This document shows positions 51,952 to 60,813 of a stretch of DNA of 64,000 nt, one piece after another (the stretch's first letter is position 1; each line of letters begins with the position of its first letter). This DNA comes from an uncultured Lachnospiraceae bacterium (lineage in GTDB: Bacteria; Bacillota; Clostridia; Lachnospirales; Lachnospiraceae). The notes below the pieces were generated by a model, which was given only the letters and a program-made list of their open reading frames with translations, had not been told where the DNA came from and ran no database searches. The translations under genes and the position numbers were made by a program. The stretch is from the NCBI GenBank assembly GCA_934317005.1, contig CAKREB010000017.1, positions 5,867 to 69,866 on the forward strand. The letters are read 5' to 3'.

Positions 51952-52791
51952 TTATTTTTCATTTGCCGGAATCTTTTCGATGGCAGCAACGGCTGTATCG
52001 AACCAGTCACCGGAAAGGCTTTCTACATCACCGGCGTCACTTGCGGCAGCGATTGCAGGTGTCATAGGAATTTTTCCTAATACCGGCAGATCATATTTGG
52101 CTGCGACTTCATCGACATGACTTTTTCCAAAGACTTCAATGTGCTCCTGACAATGCGGACATTCTACATAACTCATATTTTCAATGATACCGACGATCGG
52201 AACATTCATCATCTGTGCCATCTTTACTGCCTTGGCAACGATCATGGAAACCAATTCCTGTGGGGAAGTAACGATGATGATGCCGTCTACAGGGATAGTC
52301 TGAAATACGGTTAATGGAACATCACCTGTTCCCGGTGGCATATCAACGAACATGCAGTCTACATCACTCCAGATTACGTCCTGCCAAAACTGCTTAACTG
52401 TTCCGGCAATGACCGGGCCGCGCCAGATGACCGGATCTGTCACATCATCTAAGAGAAGGTTGACAGACATTGTCTGGATACCGGTCTTAGAAACTGCGGG
52501 GTAGATACCGTTCTGATCACCAACAGCATGTTCGGTGATGCCAAATGCCTTTGGAATAGATGGACCTGTAATATCCGCATCCAGAATAGCAGTATGATAG
52601 CCTTTTCTTTGGAAGTGTACAGCGAGCATGGAGGAAACCATAGATTTTCCTACGCCGCCTTTTCCACTGACAACACCGATTACTTTACGAATGGTGCTCT
52701 GTGCGTGTGGTTTTTCTAAAAAACTTTTTGGATCACGGCTGGCGCAGTCGGAGCTGCAGCTTGAGCAGTCGTGTGTACAATTTTCACTCAT
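51952..52791 (-). CDS. Mrp/NBP35-family Fe-S cluster carrier ATPase
   Basis: A 279-aa P-loop protein that carries and transfers Fe-S clusters in the cytosol. Deviant Walker A SGKGGVGKS, switch DADITGPSIPK, VDMPPGTGDVPLT, and the cluster-binding CPHCQE near residue 220. The N-terminus carries an extra Cys cluster, CTHDCSSCSSDC, as in eukaryotic-type NBP35 members. ATG 52791 follows the conserved leader motif; the longer frame from 52803 starts inside the motif. Single gene. Confidence 0.9.
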   Translation of the reverse strand: MSENCTHDCSSCSSDCASRDPKSFLEKPHAQSTIRKVIGVVSGKGGVGKSMVSSMLAVHFQRKGYHTAILDADITGPSIPKAFGITEHAVGDQNGIYPAVSKTGIQTMSVNLLLDDVTDPVIWRGPVIAGTVKQFWQDVIWSDVDCMFVDMPPGTGDVPLTVFQTIPVDGIIIVTSPQELVSMIVAKAVKMAQMMNVPIVGIIENMSYVECPHCQEHIEVFGKSHVDEVAAKYDLPVLGKIPMTPAIAAASDAGDVESLSGDWFDTAVAAIEKIPANEK

Positions 52792-52797
52792 AATCAT

Positions 52798-52813
52798 CCT
52801 CATTTCTGCACAC
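52798..52813 (-). promoter_or_regulatory. Conserved leader motif, copy 4
   Basis: On the minus strand GTGTGCAGAAATGAGG, 6 bp before the mrp ATG. Confidence 0.65.
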
Positions 52814-53126
52814 GTTTATAAAGTATAGTGAACCTGTGTCTGGTGTGCGCAGGCACATATCTCTGACGCATTAAGATGCTGACTTTAATATAGAAAAGAA
52901 AGCATCCCAAGCGTTATATGATAGTTTTTGATAGAAAAGAAATTCTTATACAACATGATGCATTATAGCAAGGAAAAGCTGTAGTGTCAAAGAGGATAAA
53001 GTTTTGTTCTATTTTTATATGGAAGGTGAATATAGATAGATAAGGAAATGCGAGAGAGAAATCAATAAGGTGCGTGAAAAAATGTGAACAGGATATGCAG
53101 AGTAGAAGAGCGTAGGAGGGAAAAGG
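52814..53126. other. Divergent intergenic region (313 bp)
   Basis: Contains the mrp leader: TATACT at about 52826 on the minus strand and a GTGCCTGCGCACACC hairpin-like segment farther upstream. On the plus side it carries the leader of the DUF6128-like gene with GGAGGG at its end. No gene or strong promoter pair was recognised. Confidence 0.4.
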
Positions 53127-54212
53127 ATGAGTCAGTATGAGCGTATGGTATCATACCTGTATCGATATCAGGGAGAAGAGAAGGAGGCAAATGTAGGTTA
53201 TGTCAGGATAGAAAAGAGAGGAGAGAAGTGCCGCTTTTCCATTCAGATGCGTGCGATAGCATTGCAGACAGCACCAACCGTATATTTGTACAAACAATTT
53301 GCAGAGGGGATTGAAACAATCAAAGCCGGCAGTATGTCAGTGCGCAATGGCTGCTTTTGGTTTAAAGGCGTTAGCAGTGTCGAAAAATTGTTTCAGACAA
53401 GGGTGGCTTTTGAGCAGATAGATGGTATTTTTATAGATGCAGGAGAAAGTGTGTACTTTGCAACATCGTGGAAAAACGATACCTTTTACAAGGGAAAGTG
53501 GGATAAAGATGCTACAGATGTAGAAAAGTGGAACGATTCTACTGACATAGTGGAAATGGAGGACGAAGACGAAAAGAAATCTTCGGAATCAGAGGAAGAA
53601 AAGCCTTCTGCCCCTCCTGCCATGGAAGCAGATGAAGGGGATAATGGGGATGAAAAGCAAGAAAGTACGATGGAAGAAAATGAGGTGAACAAAGCTTTGC
53701 CACTGCAACAGCAGGCATCACCGGCAGATGAATTACATAAAGAGCACAAAGCAGTGCAGGAGTCAGAACAGACTGTGCCTAAGGCAGAAGAAACAAAGGA
53801 TATTCAGATGCAATCAGTATGCGGTGTGTGTCCCTTTAAGCGGAAAATGTATGACTATGGAAAAAGAATTCTGATGACGTTTCCATCTATGCAGCCGTTT
53901 GAATCCAATGTTGTGAGAGCCTGCGTCAGAATGGAATTACAGGATATTGGCTGCCTGCCGATTTCTGCCTGGTCGTTATCGGGAAATCGTTTTTTGCTGC
54001 ACGGATATTATTGCTACCGTCATCTGATCTTTATGCAGATGCAAAATGGAGTCTACATGCTTGGTGTGCCGGGAATTTATAGCGAGAAAGACCGCAGAAA
54101 CGGACAACGCTATGGCTTTTGTGATTTTCAATCAATCGGAGATTTCGGAAAGCAGCAGGGAGTGTTTGGATACTGGCTTTTGGAGATGCCTCAGATCAGT
54201 GAGCAAAGCTGA
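53127..54212 (+). CDS. DUF6128-like protein with acidic linker
   Basis: A 361-aa protein without a signal peptide. The N-terminal domain (about 1-135, beta-rich: YERMVSYLYRYQGEEKEAN) and the C-terminal domain (about 235-355, with YDYGKRILMTFPSM, WSLSGNRFLLHGYYCYRHL and GYWLLEM) are separated by an acidic linker of Glu, Lys and Ser. The plan and C-terminal domain match a Lachnospiraceae family annotated as DUF6128. Function unknown. Monocistronic with its own ribosome site, GGAGGG. Confidence 0.65.
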   Translation: MSQYERMVSYLYRYQGEEKEANVGYVRIEKRGEKCRFSIQMRAIALQTAPTVYLYKQFAEGIETIKAGSMSVRNGCFWFKGVSSVEKLFQTRVAFEQIDGIFIDAGESVYFATSWKNDTFYKGKWDKDATDVEKWNDSTDIVEMEDEDEKKSSESEEEKPSAPPAMEADEGDNGDEKQESTMEENEVNKALPLQQQASPADELHKEHKAVQESEQTVPKAEETKDIQMQSVCGVCPFKRKMYDYGKRILMTFPSMQPFESNVVRACVRMELQDIGCLPISAWSLSGNRFLLHGYYCYRHLIFMQMQNGVYMLGVPGIYSEKDRRNGQRYGFCDFQSIGDFGKQQGVFGYWLLEMPQISEQS

Positions 54213-54223
54213 TAGGAAGAGTA

Positions 54224-54772
54224 TCACGGTTCGGCAAGATAGGAAAAGAGTAGATGATCTGTCCATTTTCCACAGATTTCTGCATATTTTTGCAGATAAC
54301 CTTCTTCGACAAAACCGAGTTTTGTCAAAAGGCGGATAGAAGGAGTGTTGTCCGGCTGGACATATGCCTCCAGACGATGCAGGCGAAGTTCTTTACATAA
54401 GAGTGGAATCAGAAGTGAAAGGGCTTCGTACATGTACCCATTGTGACAATCATGCTGTCCGAGCTTATAACCGACCATGCCATGCTCAAAAGCACCATGT
54501 AAAATATTACTAAAGCAGACAGAACCTAAAGGCTTGTCGGGGATATCCTTAGAAAAGAGCCAGTACCGAAAATACGACAGTCGTAGAAAAGCGTTGTATT
54601 CACACAGAAGGTTAGCATGTTGAAACTCTGTCGTATAAAAATTTTCAGGACGCAGTGGTTCAAAAGGTTCTAAAAAAGTCCGGTTATCCTGATAAAACTG
54701 TCGAATCATAGGAGCTGCCTCCGGTGGAAGGACTTTCAGGGTCAATCGGTTTGTTTCATAGCTAAACTGCAT
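54224..54772 (-). CDS. GNAT-family N-acetyltransferase (RimJ/RimL-like)
   Basis: A 182-aa acetyltransferase with the RimJ-type layout: LTLKVLPPEAAPMIRQFY at the N-terminus, GMVGYKLGQHDCHNGYMYEA around the acetyl-CoA site and NTPSIRLLTKLGFVEEG at the end. It should acetylate an amino group on a protein or small molecule; the target is unknown. It converges on the DUF6128-like gene with only 11 bp between them. Confidence 0.85.
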   Translation of the reverse strand: MQFSYETNRLTLKVLPPEAAPMIRQFYQDNRTFLEPFEPLRPENFYTTEFQHANLLCEYNAFLRLSYFRYWLFSKDIPDKPLGSVCFSNILHGAFEHGMVGYKLGQHDCHNGYMYEALSLLIPLLCKELRLHRLEAYVQPDNTPSIRLLTKLGFVEEGYLQKYAEICGKWTDHLLFSYLAEP

Positions 54773-54888
54773 AGTGCTCTGTTCTCCTTACTGCATTTGT
54801 TATGGGTGCTTGCGTTTCTTTTCTGAATTCGTTACACTGATTATACAACAATTTCAGAAAAATGGATAGGAGAGAAGTATAAGGCAGC

Positions 54889-55458
54889 ATGGAAAAGAAA
54901 TGTGCAGAGAACAGGACAGATCATGAAATAGAGCCTGACAGGGAAGAAACTGTCTGGTCAAAAGAAGATGTCAGATTTATGAAAGAGGCAGTCAGACAGG
55001 CGAAAAAGGCAGAAAAGATCGAGGAAGTGCCCATTGGCTGTGTAATCGTATATGATGGGAAAATTATCAGCCGTGGCTATAACAGAAGAAATATTCAGGG
55101 CAGTACGTTAGCGCATGCTGAACTTCTGGCGATTCAGAAAGCAAGCAGAAAGCTTGGTGACTGGCGGTTAGAAGGCTGTACGATGTATGTCACTTTGGAA
55201 CCATGCCCTATGTGCGCCGGTGCGATTGTGCAGGCAAGGATTCCAAAGGTGGTCATCGGAGCCATGAACCCCAAAGCCGGCTGTGCGGGCAGCATCCTAA
55301 ATCTTTTGGAAGAAAGAAGGTTTAATCATCAGGTGGAAACCGTGCGTGGCGTTCTGGTCGAAGAATGTCAGAAAATGATGAAAGAATTTTTCAAAAATCT
55401 GCGGAAAAAAAAGCAGCAAAAAAAGCAGCCAGAACAGGCGCAGGAAGATGGAGTTTGA
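54889..55458 (+). CDS. tadA: tRNA-specific adenosine deaminase
   Basis: Deaminates A34 to inosine in tRNA-Arg(ACG). The 189-aa protein has the zinc motif HAELLAI with the catalytic Glu, PCPMCAGA, and the family C-terminus. Compared with typical TadA it has an extra charged N-terminus of about 30 residues before MKEAVRQAKKAEKIEEVPIG, and a Lys/Gln-rich tail. AGGAGAG supports the ATG at 54889, although an internal ATG at the family start is possible. The SRP RNA gene follows directly, an arrangement common in Firmicutes. Confidence 0.93.
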   Translation: MEKKCAENRTDHEIEPDREETVWSKEDVRFMKEAVRQAKKAEKIEEVPIGCVIVYDGKIISRGYNRRNIQGSTLAHAELLAIQKASRKLGDWRLEGCTMYVTLEPCPMCAGAIVQARIPKVVIGAMNPKAGCAGSILNLLEERRFNHQVETVRGVLVEECQKMMKEFFKNLRKKKQQKKQPEQAQEDGV

Positions 55459-55459
55459 C

Positions 55460-55488
55460 TTGACACGGCATATAACAAAGGTTATAAT
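55460..55488 (+). promoter_or_regulatory. Promoter of SRP RNA
   Basis: TTGACA, 17 bp, TATAAT, about 10 bp before the RNA 5' end; the -35 overlaps the tadA stop codon. Confidence 0.88.
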
Positions 55489-55497
55489 AAAGAACAT

Positions 55498-55764
55498 TCC
55501 GTGCTAGCCGGGGAGTTAGCGGTGCCCTGTACCTGCAATCCGCTATAGCAGGGGTGATGTTCTGTTTCGGAGTCATTATTTGCAAAGCTGCCCATTGTAT
55601 GTGGCGTTGACGCTTTGGTCTTACGCAATGGAAACTCATGAACCGTGTCAGGAGGGGAACCTAGCAGCACTAAGTGAGATCTTTCGTGTGCCGTAAGGTT
55701 GCCGGAGCCGAGTCAACAGCAGTGGTAACGTTTGTTGTAATTTCTACAACGCAGAATGCACGGT
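55498..55764 (+). ncRNA. ffs: Signal recognition particle RNA, large bacterial type
   Basis: About 267 nt. The 5' CCGTGC pairs with 3' GCACGG; an Alu-like 5' domain (GCCGGGGAGTTAGCGGTGCC, CCTGTACCTGCAATCCGC) precedes the S domain with GTGTCAGGAGGGGAACC and TAGCAGCAC, the Ffh-binding hairpin region. It has its own promoter and is followed by TTTT. Large SRP RNA with an Alu domain is typical of Bacillota. Downstream is not dnaX, the frequent neighbour elsewhere. Confidence 0.92.
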
Positions 55765-55810
55765 TTTATATATGAGAGAAAGTGTGCACAGTTATAGCAC
55801 ATCAACAGAA

Positions 55811-55843
55811 ATGCAGAATCAGTCTTCGGACTGATTTTTTTCG
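55811..55843 (+). terminator. Intrinsic terminator downstream of SRP RNA
   Basis: AATCAGTC TTCG GACTGATT followed by TTTTTT: a stable tetraloop hairpin. Confidence 0.85.
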
Positions 55844-55926
55844 TTATAGGAAAGTTCGTTCTATAGAGTAAAAAACGTTTCGTAGGGATCGCTCTGCAGC
55901 GAAACTCTTTTTTGTGGAATAGGAAA

Positions 55927-56085
55927 TTGACTGTGCTATCGGAAAACGGTATAATAGGGGAATAGAAGTTTGTGGTGACAGGATCACGCAGGTGATCTTT
56001 GCCTGACAAGCGGGCAGCAGGGAAGGGTGACTGCCTGTTTTGGGGTGATTAAATTTCAAGAGAGTATCTTGTTGGAGGAAATTTA
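55927..56085 (+). promoter_or_regulatory. Promoter and structured leader of the cyclic-nucleotide-domain gene
   Basis: TTGACT, 17 bp, TATAAT (55950-55955). The roughly 125-nt leader holds two hairpins (GGATCAC GCAG GTGATC and CGGGCAG ... CTGCCTG) before GGAGGAAA. It does not match a riboswitch I know. A weaker stem (GTTTCG/CGAAAC, then CTTTTTT) lies just upstream at about 55878-55915. Confidence 0.6.
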
Positions 56086-58434
56086 GTGAAAGCGGAATTA
56101 AAGAAGAACAGTGTAAATCAAGTGATTAAGGGGACAAATATATTTGAAGAGGGCGACGAAGTTACGGAAATCGGACTATTGGTTAAGGGAAGAGTATGTG
56201 TTCATGCAGAGGGAGTGAAGCTGGTACTCGGTTCCGGTAATTTTCTGGGCTTATGTGATCTGTTAAATAAGACACATCGTGTAACGTATACAGCAGATAC
56301 CAATCTTGTAGTCTATTCTTTTCCGGCAGCAAATCTGAATACAACGATGCGTGCTCTGTTAAAAGCAAACAAGGATTATGCACCACTTATGGTGTCAACC
56401 TTAAGTAAATATATTCGTGAATTGTCAAAGATTCTGGAAGCATTGGAAGACATCGGAAACACGGTATGGCAGTTTTTAAAGGACGGTTATCAGCAGTATC
56501 TGGCAATCGGGAAGAAGACAGGTGCCAAGACTACGAATATCCGTGCGATTGATGAACTGGAAGCCAGAGAGGATGACATTGCTGTTGATTTTGACAAGGT
56601 AGAGTATTATCGTGCCTGCGCAGAAATCGCTTCTGAGATTCAGAAAGCATATTTTGGCGCAAATGTTGTCATTTCGACACATCATATTTCCGAACAGGTA
56701 AATCTGGTCAGCAGTTTATTACAGCAGTGTCGGGAAGACGCAAACTATTTGCGGCAGCTTGCAGGTCCTCTTGTATTAGATACACGCAGTCTTTATGTAA
56801 GCGTATTACAGCAGGCAACCATGTTACAGCATGCCGGAGAAAATACGACAGAGGTTATGTCGCTGTTTGATGATATCATAGATAAGATCAATACATTGGA
56901 AAATCTGCTGGGAGAACGTGCAGGTATTGATTTAGAGATTGATCATGAATTTATGGAAGAGGCATATTTTGGCCTGCTTAATGGAGGAAGCAGTAGTTCA
57001 GAATCGGCAGTTTCCGTTGATGATGACATGCTTGCTCTGGTAGAGGATAATTATGTCAGCATAGATGAATTAGATGGTGCTTTAGAGCAGATTTTAGATT
57101 ATAGTGAGTTAGATGCAGATAAGGCAATGTCTTTGCGTAGTGGAGTGGAGGCATTTCAGGCACTGCCGGACAAATTTGCTACAGATGACGATGCGCGTAA
57201 TCTGCGCAGAAGCATTATAAAAGTATATTATGAGTTGTACGAAAAGGTATTTTTAAAGGATTTTCATTCGCAGAAGGAAACACCTATCGTAATCGACTTA
57301 TTCCTGCGCTATGGTTTCTTAAGTGAAAAGCTGGTGTCGGATGAGATGATGGAAACACTTCTGTCACTGGACCGCTCCAATTCGGGAATTGGTTCCTGCG
57401 CGGTATACGATATGAAGGAATGGCTGACATTGATCCTGAAAGGCGAAAAGGAACCGTCAAAGAGCGAGTTTGATATGGATTATGATGAGAATCTGCGTGA
57501 TATGCGTAAGACAGGACAGATTACAGCAGAACAGCAGCAGACCATGTCGAGAGATCTGATGTCGAAGTTTAAGTATGAGGTGGAAAATATGTTCCGCACC
57601 AATCATCGTATTGTGTTTGGACAGGTTTCGGCATTTGTACCATTTCTGTTTAAGGAAGGCTGCACGACATCACTGGAGAGAAGCTTTTTATCAAAGGATC
57701 GCATCAATGCAGCAGTACAGCGTCTGCTGCACATAGACTTTTCTGCGTTTTATCGTGAAAGCCTTTATGCAAAAGAGGGCAGTCCGTTTGCAAAGGAATA
57801 CATAGAAGAGGAAGTCTTTCCTGATATTGTTATTCTGCCGACATATGGCAGTAAGACTGTTATGTGGCAGGAGTTAAGCGGTCGAAGAAGAAATTCAAAA
57901 GGGCGTTTCCTTTTGCCGGTATTTATAGAGAGTGATCTAGACAGCGAGATGGTTAAGCTGTTCGGCAGATTCCGCTGGGAGCTTTGCCGCACGATTCAGG
58001 GAGCTGCATGGAACAACGTACAGATAAAATCACTGACGAGCGAATATGCAGACTTTGTCCAGTTCTATCGTAAGAACCGGGAACTTTCAGAAGATAAGAA
58101 AGAGAAGTTAAAACTGCAGATTCAGAAGTGCCGTAACAATACACGCGAAGTGTTTGTAGTTGACTATGAAAACTGGATCAAGCACGAAGCACAGGGCGGT
58201 CTGTGCCTGACAAAGCCGGTTCGTGAGATTATGGCAACATATTGTCCGTTCCCGAAAGAGATGCGTGACAAGGTAAGTGAGCAGCCGATGTTCCGTGATG
58301 CGATGGCACGTTTTAACAGAGAGCGTGGCAAGAGAGCGAAGGAATACGACTTGAAGTTTAAAGTCTGGGAAAAGGATGGATTAGAAGTTCCGCCGGAGGT
58401 TGTGGCTACCAGAAAATATTATACGGAATATTAA
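56086..58434 (+). CDS. Cyclic-nucleotide-binding-domain protein, large, uncharacterised
   Basis: A 782-aa protein. The N-terminal ~110 residues have the cNMP-binding beta-barrel pattern (GTNIFEEGDEVTEIGLLVKGRVCVH, cut here at the strand; LGSGNFLGLCDLLN), but the phosphate-binding arginine motif is not evident. The rest is mainly helical with no recognised domain; it contains acidic stretches (about 300-340) and a conserved-looking C-terminal half (PDIVILPTYGSKTVMWQELSG, shortened; FGRFRWELCRTIQGAAW). No membrane helices or DNA-binding helix are visible. GTG 56086 follows GGAGGAAA. Probably a regulatory or scaffold protein of Lachnospiraceae. Confidence 0.65.
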   Translation: MKAELKKNSVNQVIKGTNIFEEGDEVTEIGLLVKGRVCVHAEGVKLVLGSGNFLGLCDLLNKTHRVTYTADTNLVVYSFPAANLNTTMRALLKANKDYAPLMVSTLSKYIRELSKILEALEDIGNTVWQFLKDGYQQYLAIGKKTGAKTTNIRAIDELEAREDDIAVDFDKVEYYRACAEIASEIQKAYFGANVVISTHHISEQVNLVSSLLQQCREDANYLRQLAGPLVLDTRSLYVSVLQQATMLQHAGENTTEVMSLFDDIIDKINTLENLLGERAGIDLEIDHEFMEEAYFGLLNGGSSSSESAVSVDDDMLALVEDNYVSIDELDGALEQILDYSELDADKAMSLRSGVEAFQALPDKFATDDDARNLRRSIIKVYYELYEKVFLKDFHSQKETPIVIDLFLRYGFLSEKLVSDEMMETLLSLDRSNSGIGSCAVYDMKEWLTLILKGEKEPSKSEFDMDYDENLRDMRKTGQITAEQQQTMSRDLMSKFKYEVENMFRTNHRIVFGQVSAFVPFLFKEGCTTSLERSFLSKDRINAAVQRLLHIDFSAFYRESLYAKEGSPFAKEYIEEEVFPDIVILPTYGSKTVMWQELSGRRRNSKGRFLLPVFIESDLDSEMVKLFGRFRWELCRTIQGAAWNNVQIKSLTSEYADFVQFYRKNRELSEDKKEKLKLQIQKCRNNTREVFVVDYENWIKHEAQGGLCLTKPVREIMATYCPFPKEMRDKVSEQPMFRDAMARFNRERGKRAKEYDLKFKVWEKDGLEVPPEVVATRKYYTEY

Positions 58435-58447
58435 TTGATAAATTACC

Positions 58448-58484
58448 ATATAACTCTTTCCTATTCTGAATGGAAAGAGTTATA
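58448..58484. terminator. Hairpin between convergent genes
   Basis: AACTCTTTCC and GGAAAGAGTT form a 10-bp stem with a 10-nt loop; a weak T-rich stretch follows on the plus strand. Confidence 0.6.
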
Positions 58485-58496
58485 TTTGTTTACAAA

Positions 58497-59228
58497 CTAA
58501 ATCCACCCACCATCCAGAACAATGATCTGACCGGTTAAATAGTGATTCTGGGTGTTTAGATCAAAGGAAAGCTTGGCAACCTCATCGGCAGTTCCTATTC
58601 TACCGGCGGGAATTTCATCGATGACGGCATCAATGTCTTCTTTGGAAAGGTGTGCGTTCATTTCGGTATCGATGATTCCACAGGCGATGGCATTGACCTG
58701 AATGTTGCTTGGAGCCAGTTCCTTAGCAAGTGCTTTGGTAAAAGCATTGATACCGCCTTTTGTGGTAGAGTAGGCAACTTCGGTAGAGGCACCGACGCAT
58801 CCCCAGACAGAGGAGATGGATAAAATCTTTCCTGCCTTTTGTGGAAGCATCATTTTAATTGCCTGCTTACTGCAATAGAATACAGAGTTTAGGTTGGAAG
58901 CCAGTACCTGATCCCACTCCTGCGCAGTCATATCCTGCAAAAGCCCAAAGTAGGATATGCCGGCGTTGTTGATCAGAACATCCAGATGTCCAAACTGTGC
59001 TTTGATCTGTTCAAAAAAGTCGATTACGACTTTTTCACTGCCGAGATCCCCAACGAAGGTCAGACAGCTTCTTCCGAGAGCCTGAATTTCCTGACAGACC
59101 TCATCTAATTTTTGCTTTTGAGAGTGGCAGCAGATGGCAACATCATATCCTTCTTTAGCATATTTTAGGGCAATCGCCCTGCCAATTCCACGGGAACAGC
59201 CGGTGATTGCGGCAACTTTATTTGACAT
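58497..59228 (-). CDS. Short-chain dehydrogenase/reductase (FabG-like)
   Basis: A 243-aa classical SDR: NAD(P)-binding TGCSRGIGRA, NNAG, catalytic Ser in ILSISSVWG and YSTTK (YxxxK), and a C-terminal YLTGQIIVLDGGWI as in 3-oxoacyl-ACP reductases. It is not in a fatty-acid synthesis cluster, so FabG function is only one option. ATG 59228 is 11 bp after the conserved leader motif; the longer frame from 59255 would start within the motif. Single gene. Confidence 0.88.
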   Translation of the reverse strand: MSNKVAAITGCSRGIGRAIALKYAKEGYDVAICCHSQKQKLDEVCQEIQALGRSCLTFVGDLGSEKVVIDFFEQIKAQFGHLDVLINNAGISYFGLLQDMTAQEWDQVLASNLNSVFYCSKQAIKMMLPQKAGKILSISSVWGCVGASTEVAYSTTKGGINAFTKALAKELAPSNIQVNAIACGIIDTEMNAHLSKEDIDAVIDEIPAGRIGTADEVAKLSFDLNTQNHYLTGQIIVLDGGWI

Positions 59229-59239
59229 ATTATAAAATT

Positions 59240-59255
59240 CCTCATTTCTGCGCAC
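59240..59255 (-). promoter_or_regulatory. Conserved leader motif, copy 5
   Basis: On the minus strand GTGCGCAGAAATGAGG, identical to copy 2, upstream of the SDR gene. Confidence 0.65.
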
Positions 59256-59392
59256 GTTCTGTAAGTATAACGGGGCGTGTCAGGCGCGCTAAGACACAGA
59301 CCCTGCGTGTGAAATCATATGCTTCACACGGATTCTTTCTATAATGTATACTATCAGCGTATACTCTATATCCTACCATGAAAAGGCGCTAC

Positions 59393-59421
59393 TTTACAGA
59401 GTTTTTTTTTTTTGATATAAT
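59393..59421 (+). promoter_or_regulatory. Promoter with T12 tract in the spacer
   Basis: TTTACA (59393-59398), a 17-bp spacer containing twelve consecutive T (59402-59413), then TATAAT (59416-59421). Slippage in the tract would change the -35/-10 distance. Downstream is the LytR_C-domain gene, about 100 bp on. The rest of the gap on the SDR side carries two GTATAC palindromes 13 bp apart and nothing else recognisable. Confidence 0.7.
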
Positions 59422-59528
59422 ATACTCTATGTTTTGTTGAAAAATGAGTAATAGGAGCGGGTGCGAACGAGTTGGAGTGTAAGGAAAGATGGGATTCTGT
59501 TAAAAGATGACGGAGAAAGGTACAAATA

Positions 59529-60806
59529 ATGAAGAAGAAAAGTATGTTTAAGTTGTTTTATATGAGTTTACTGAAATCATTACTCTGCATTGCAATTATT
59601 CTGGCAGTTGGTTTTGCCAGCTACAAGATTTCTTATACGGTATTGTCAAAGGGAAGCAGTGATACAGGAACAAGCGCAGAGAGTCTGAAAGATATTATGA
59701 ACAAAGCGACGACAGATGAGATTTCCAAAAATCTGATTTATGTTTCCGATGATAAAAATAAGATTACACATGTTATGTTAGAAATCTGTAATACGAAAAC
59801 ATATAATATGGATTATGTTACGATTCCGGTTCGGATGGATTATACCATTCCTTCGGTTATGTACCGAAAGCTGTGCCAGATCAATCAGGAGATTCCACAG
59901 GTGATCCGTGTGTCCAAGTTGAAGCAGTATTTTGAAGATGAAAATGATGCGTATGGATATGGTGTTCTGATCTTTGAAAAGATGTTAGGTACCGATATCA
60001 GCTACTACACGGCTCTTGATCAGGAAACATATGATAATCACTACACGGAGCAGAAGGTAAAGGTGTCTTATCGCACAAAGAGTGCCGTAAATAACACACC
60101 GGGACCGGATGGAACAACACCAAGCAGTGCAACGACATTAAAGACAAAGATGAATATAAGTGTCTTAAGTGATGCATTTCAAAATCAGTTAAAGGATGTT
60201 GCCGGAGATCAGCAGAAGATCGCAGATTACATTAAAGAGCAATATTCCAGAGTAGAGTCTAATCTTACGGTATATAATAAGATTGGATATGTTGAAGCAT
60301 ATGAGAAGATGGATGTAACGAAGTATCACTACTGGGGAATCCCGGGAACATTTGTAGATAAAGTGTTTGAAGTGGATACTAAGGCAGCTAAGAAGGGTCT
60401 GAGAGCCTTAACTGAGAATACGACAGCGTATGCTTCGGCACAGGATCTTTCGGGATTGAATACGATGGTAACGTCAACCTCAGGAAGTGACAGTGCAAGT
60501 GATAATACAGATGCTAAGGCAGACAATGTAGCAAGCTCAAAGGGCTTAAAGATTTATGTGCTCAATGGAAGTCAGATATCAGGACTTGCTTCTTCTACAA
60601 AGGAAAAGTTAGAAAATGCAGGCTATACCGTACCAAAGGTAGGAAACTATACAGCAGAAACTTTGACAACTACAAAGATTAAGGTGAGTGAAAAAGGACA
60701 GGGAGAGGATTTAAAAGAGTATTTTAATAACCCTGAGATTAGTGTAGGTGGGGTAACATCAGGATATGATATTGAAATTGTTTTAGGAACAGTAGATGCA
60801 AACTAG
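59529..60806 (+). CDS. Membrane-anchored protein with LytR C-terminal domain
   Basis: A 425-aa protein with one N-terminal membrane helix (about 15-38). An extracellular domain (about 55-290) recalls LCP (LytR-CpsA-Psr) proteins in layout (NKITHVMLEICNTKT, YVTIPVRMDYTIP) but lacks the Arg-rich catalytic motif; then a Ser/Asp/Ala-rich linker and a LytR_C domain (about 340-422: LKIYVLNGSQISGLASSTKEKL). It probably acts in cell-envelope assembly without LCP ligase activity. Expression may depend on the T12 promoter. The TagA-like gene follows after 8 bp. Confidence 0.78.
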   Translation: MKKKSMFKLFYMSLLKSLLCIAIILAVGFASYKISYTVLSKGSSDTGTSAESLKDIMNKATTDEISKNLIYVSDDKNKITHVMLEICNTKTYNMDYVTIPVRMDYTIPSVMYRKLCQINQEIPQVIRVSKLKQYFEDENDAYGYGVLIFEKMLGTDISYYTALDQETYDNHYTEQKVKVSYRTKSAVNNTPGPDGTTPSSATTLKTKMNISVLSDAFQNQLKDVAGDQQKIADYIKEQYSRVESNLTVYNKIGYVEAYEKMDVTKYHYWGIPGTFVDKVFEVDTKAAKKGLRALTENTTAYASAQDLSGLNTMVTSTSGSDSASDNTDAKADNVASSKGLKIYVLNGSQISGLASSTKEKLENAGYTVPKVGNYTAETLTTTKIKVSEKGQGEDLKEYFNNPEISVGGVTSGYDIEIVLGTVDAN

Positions 60807-60813
60807 ATAAGGA

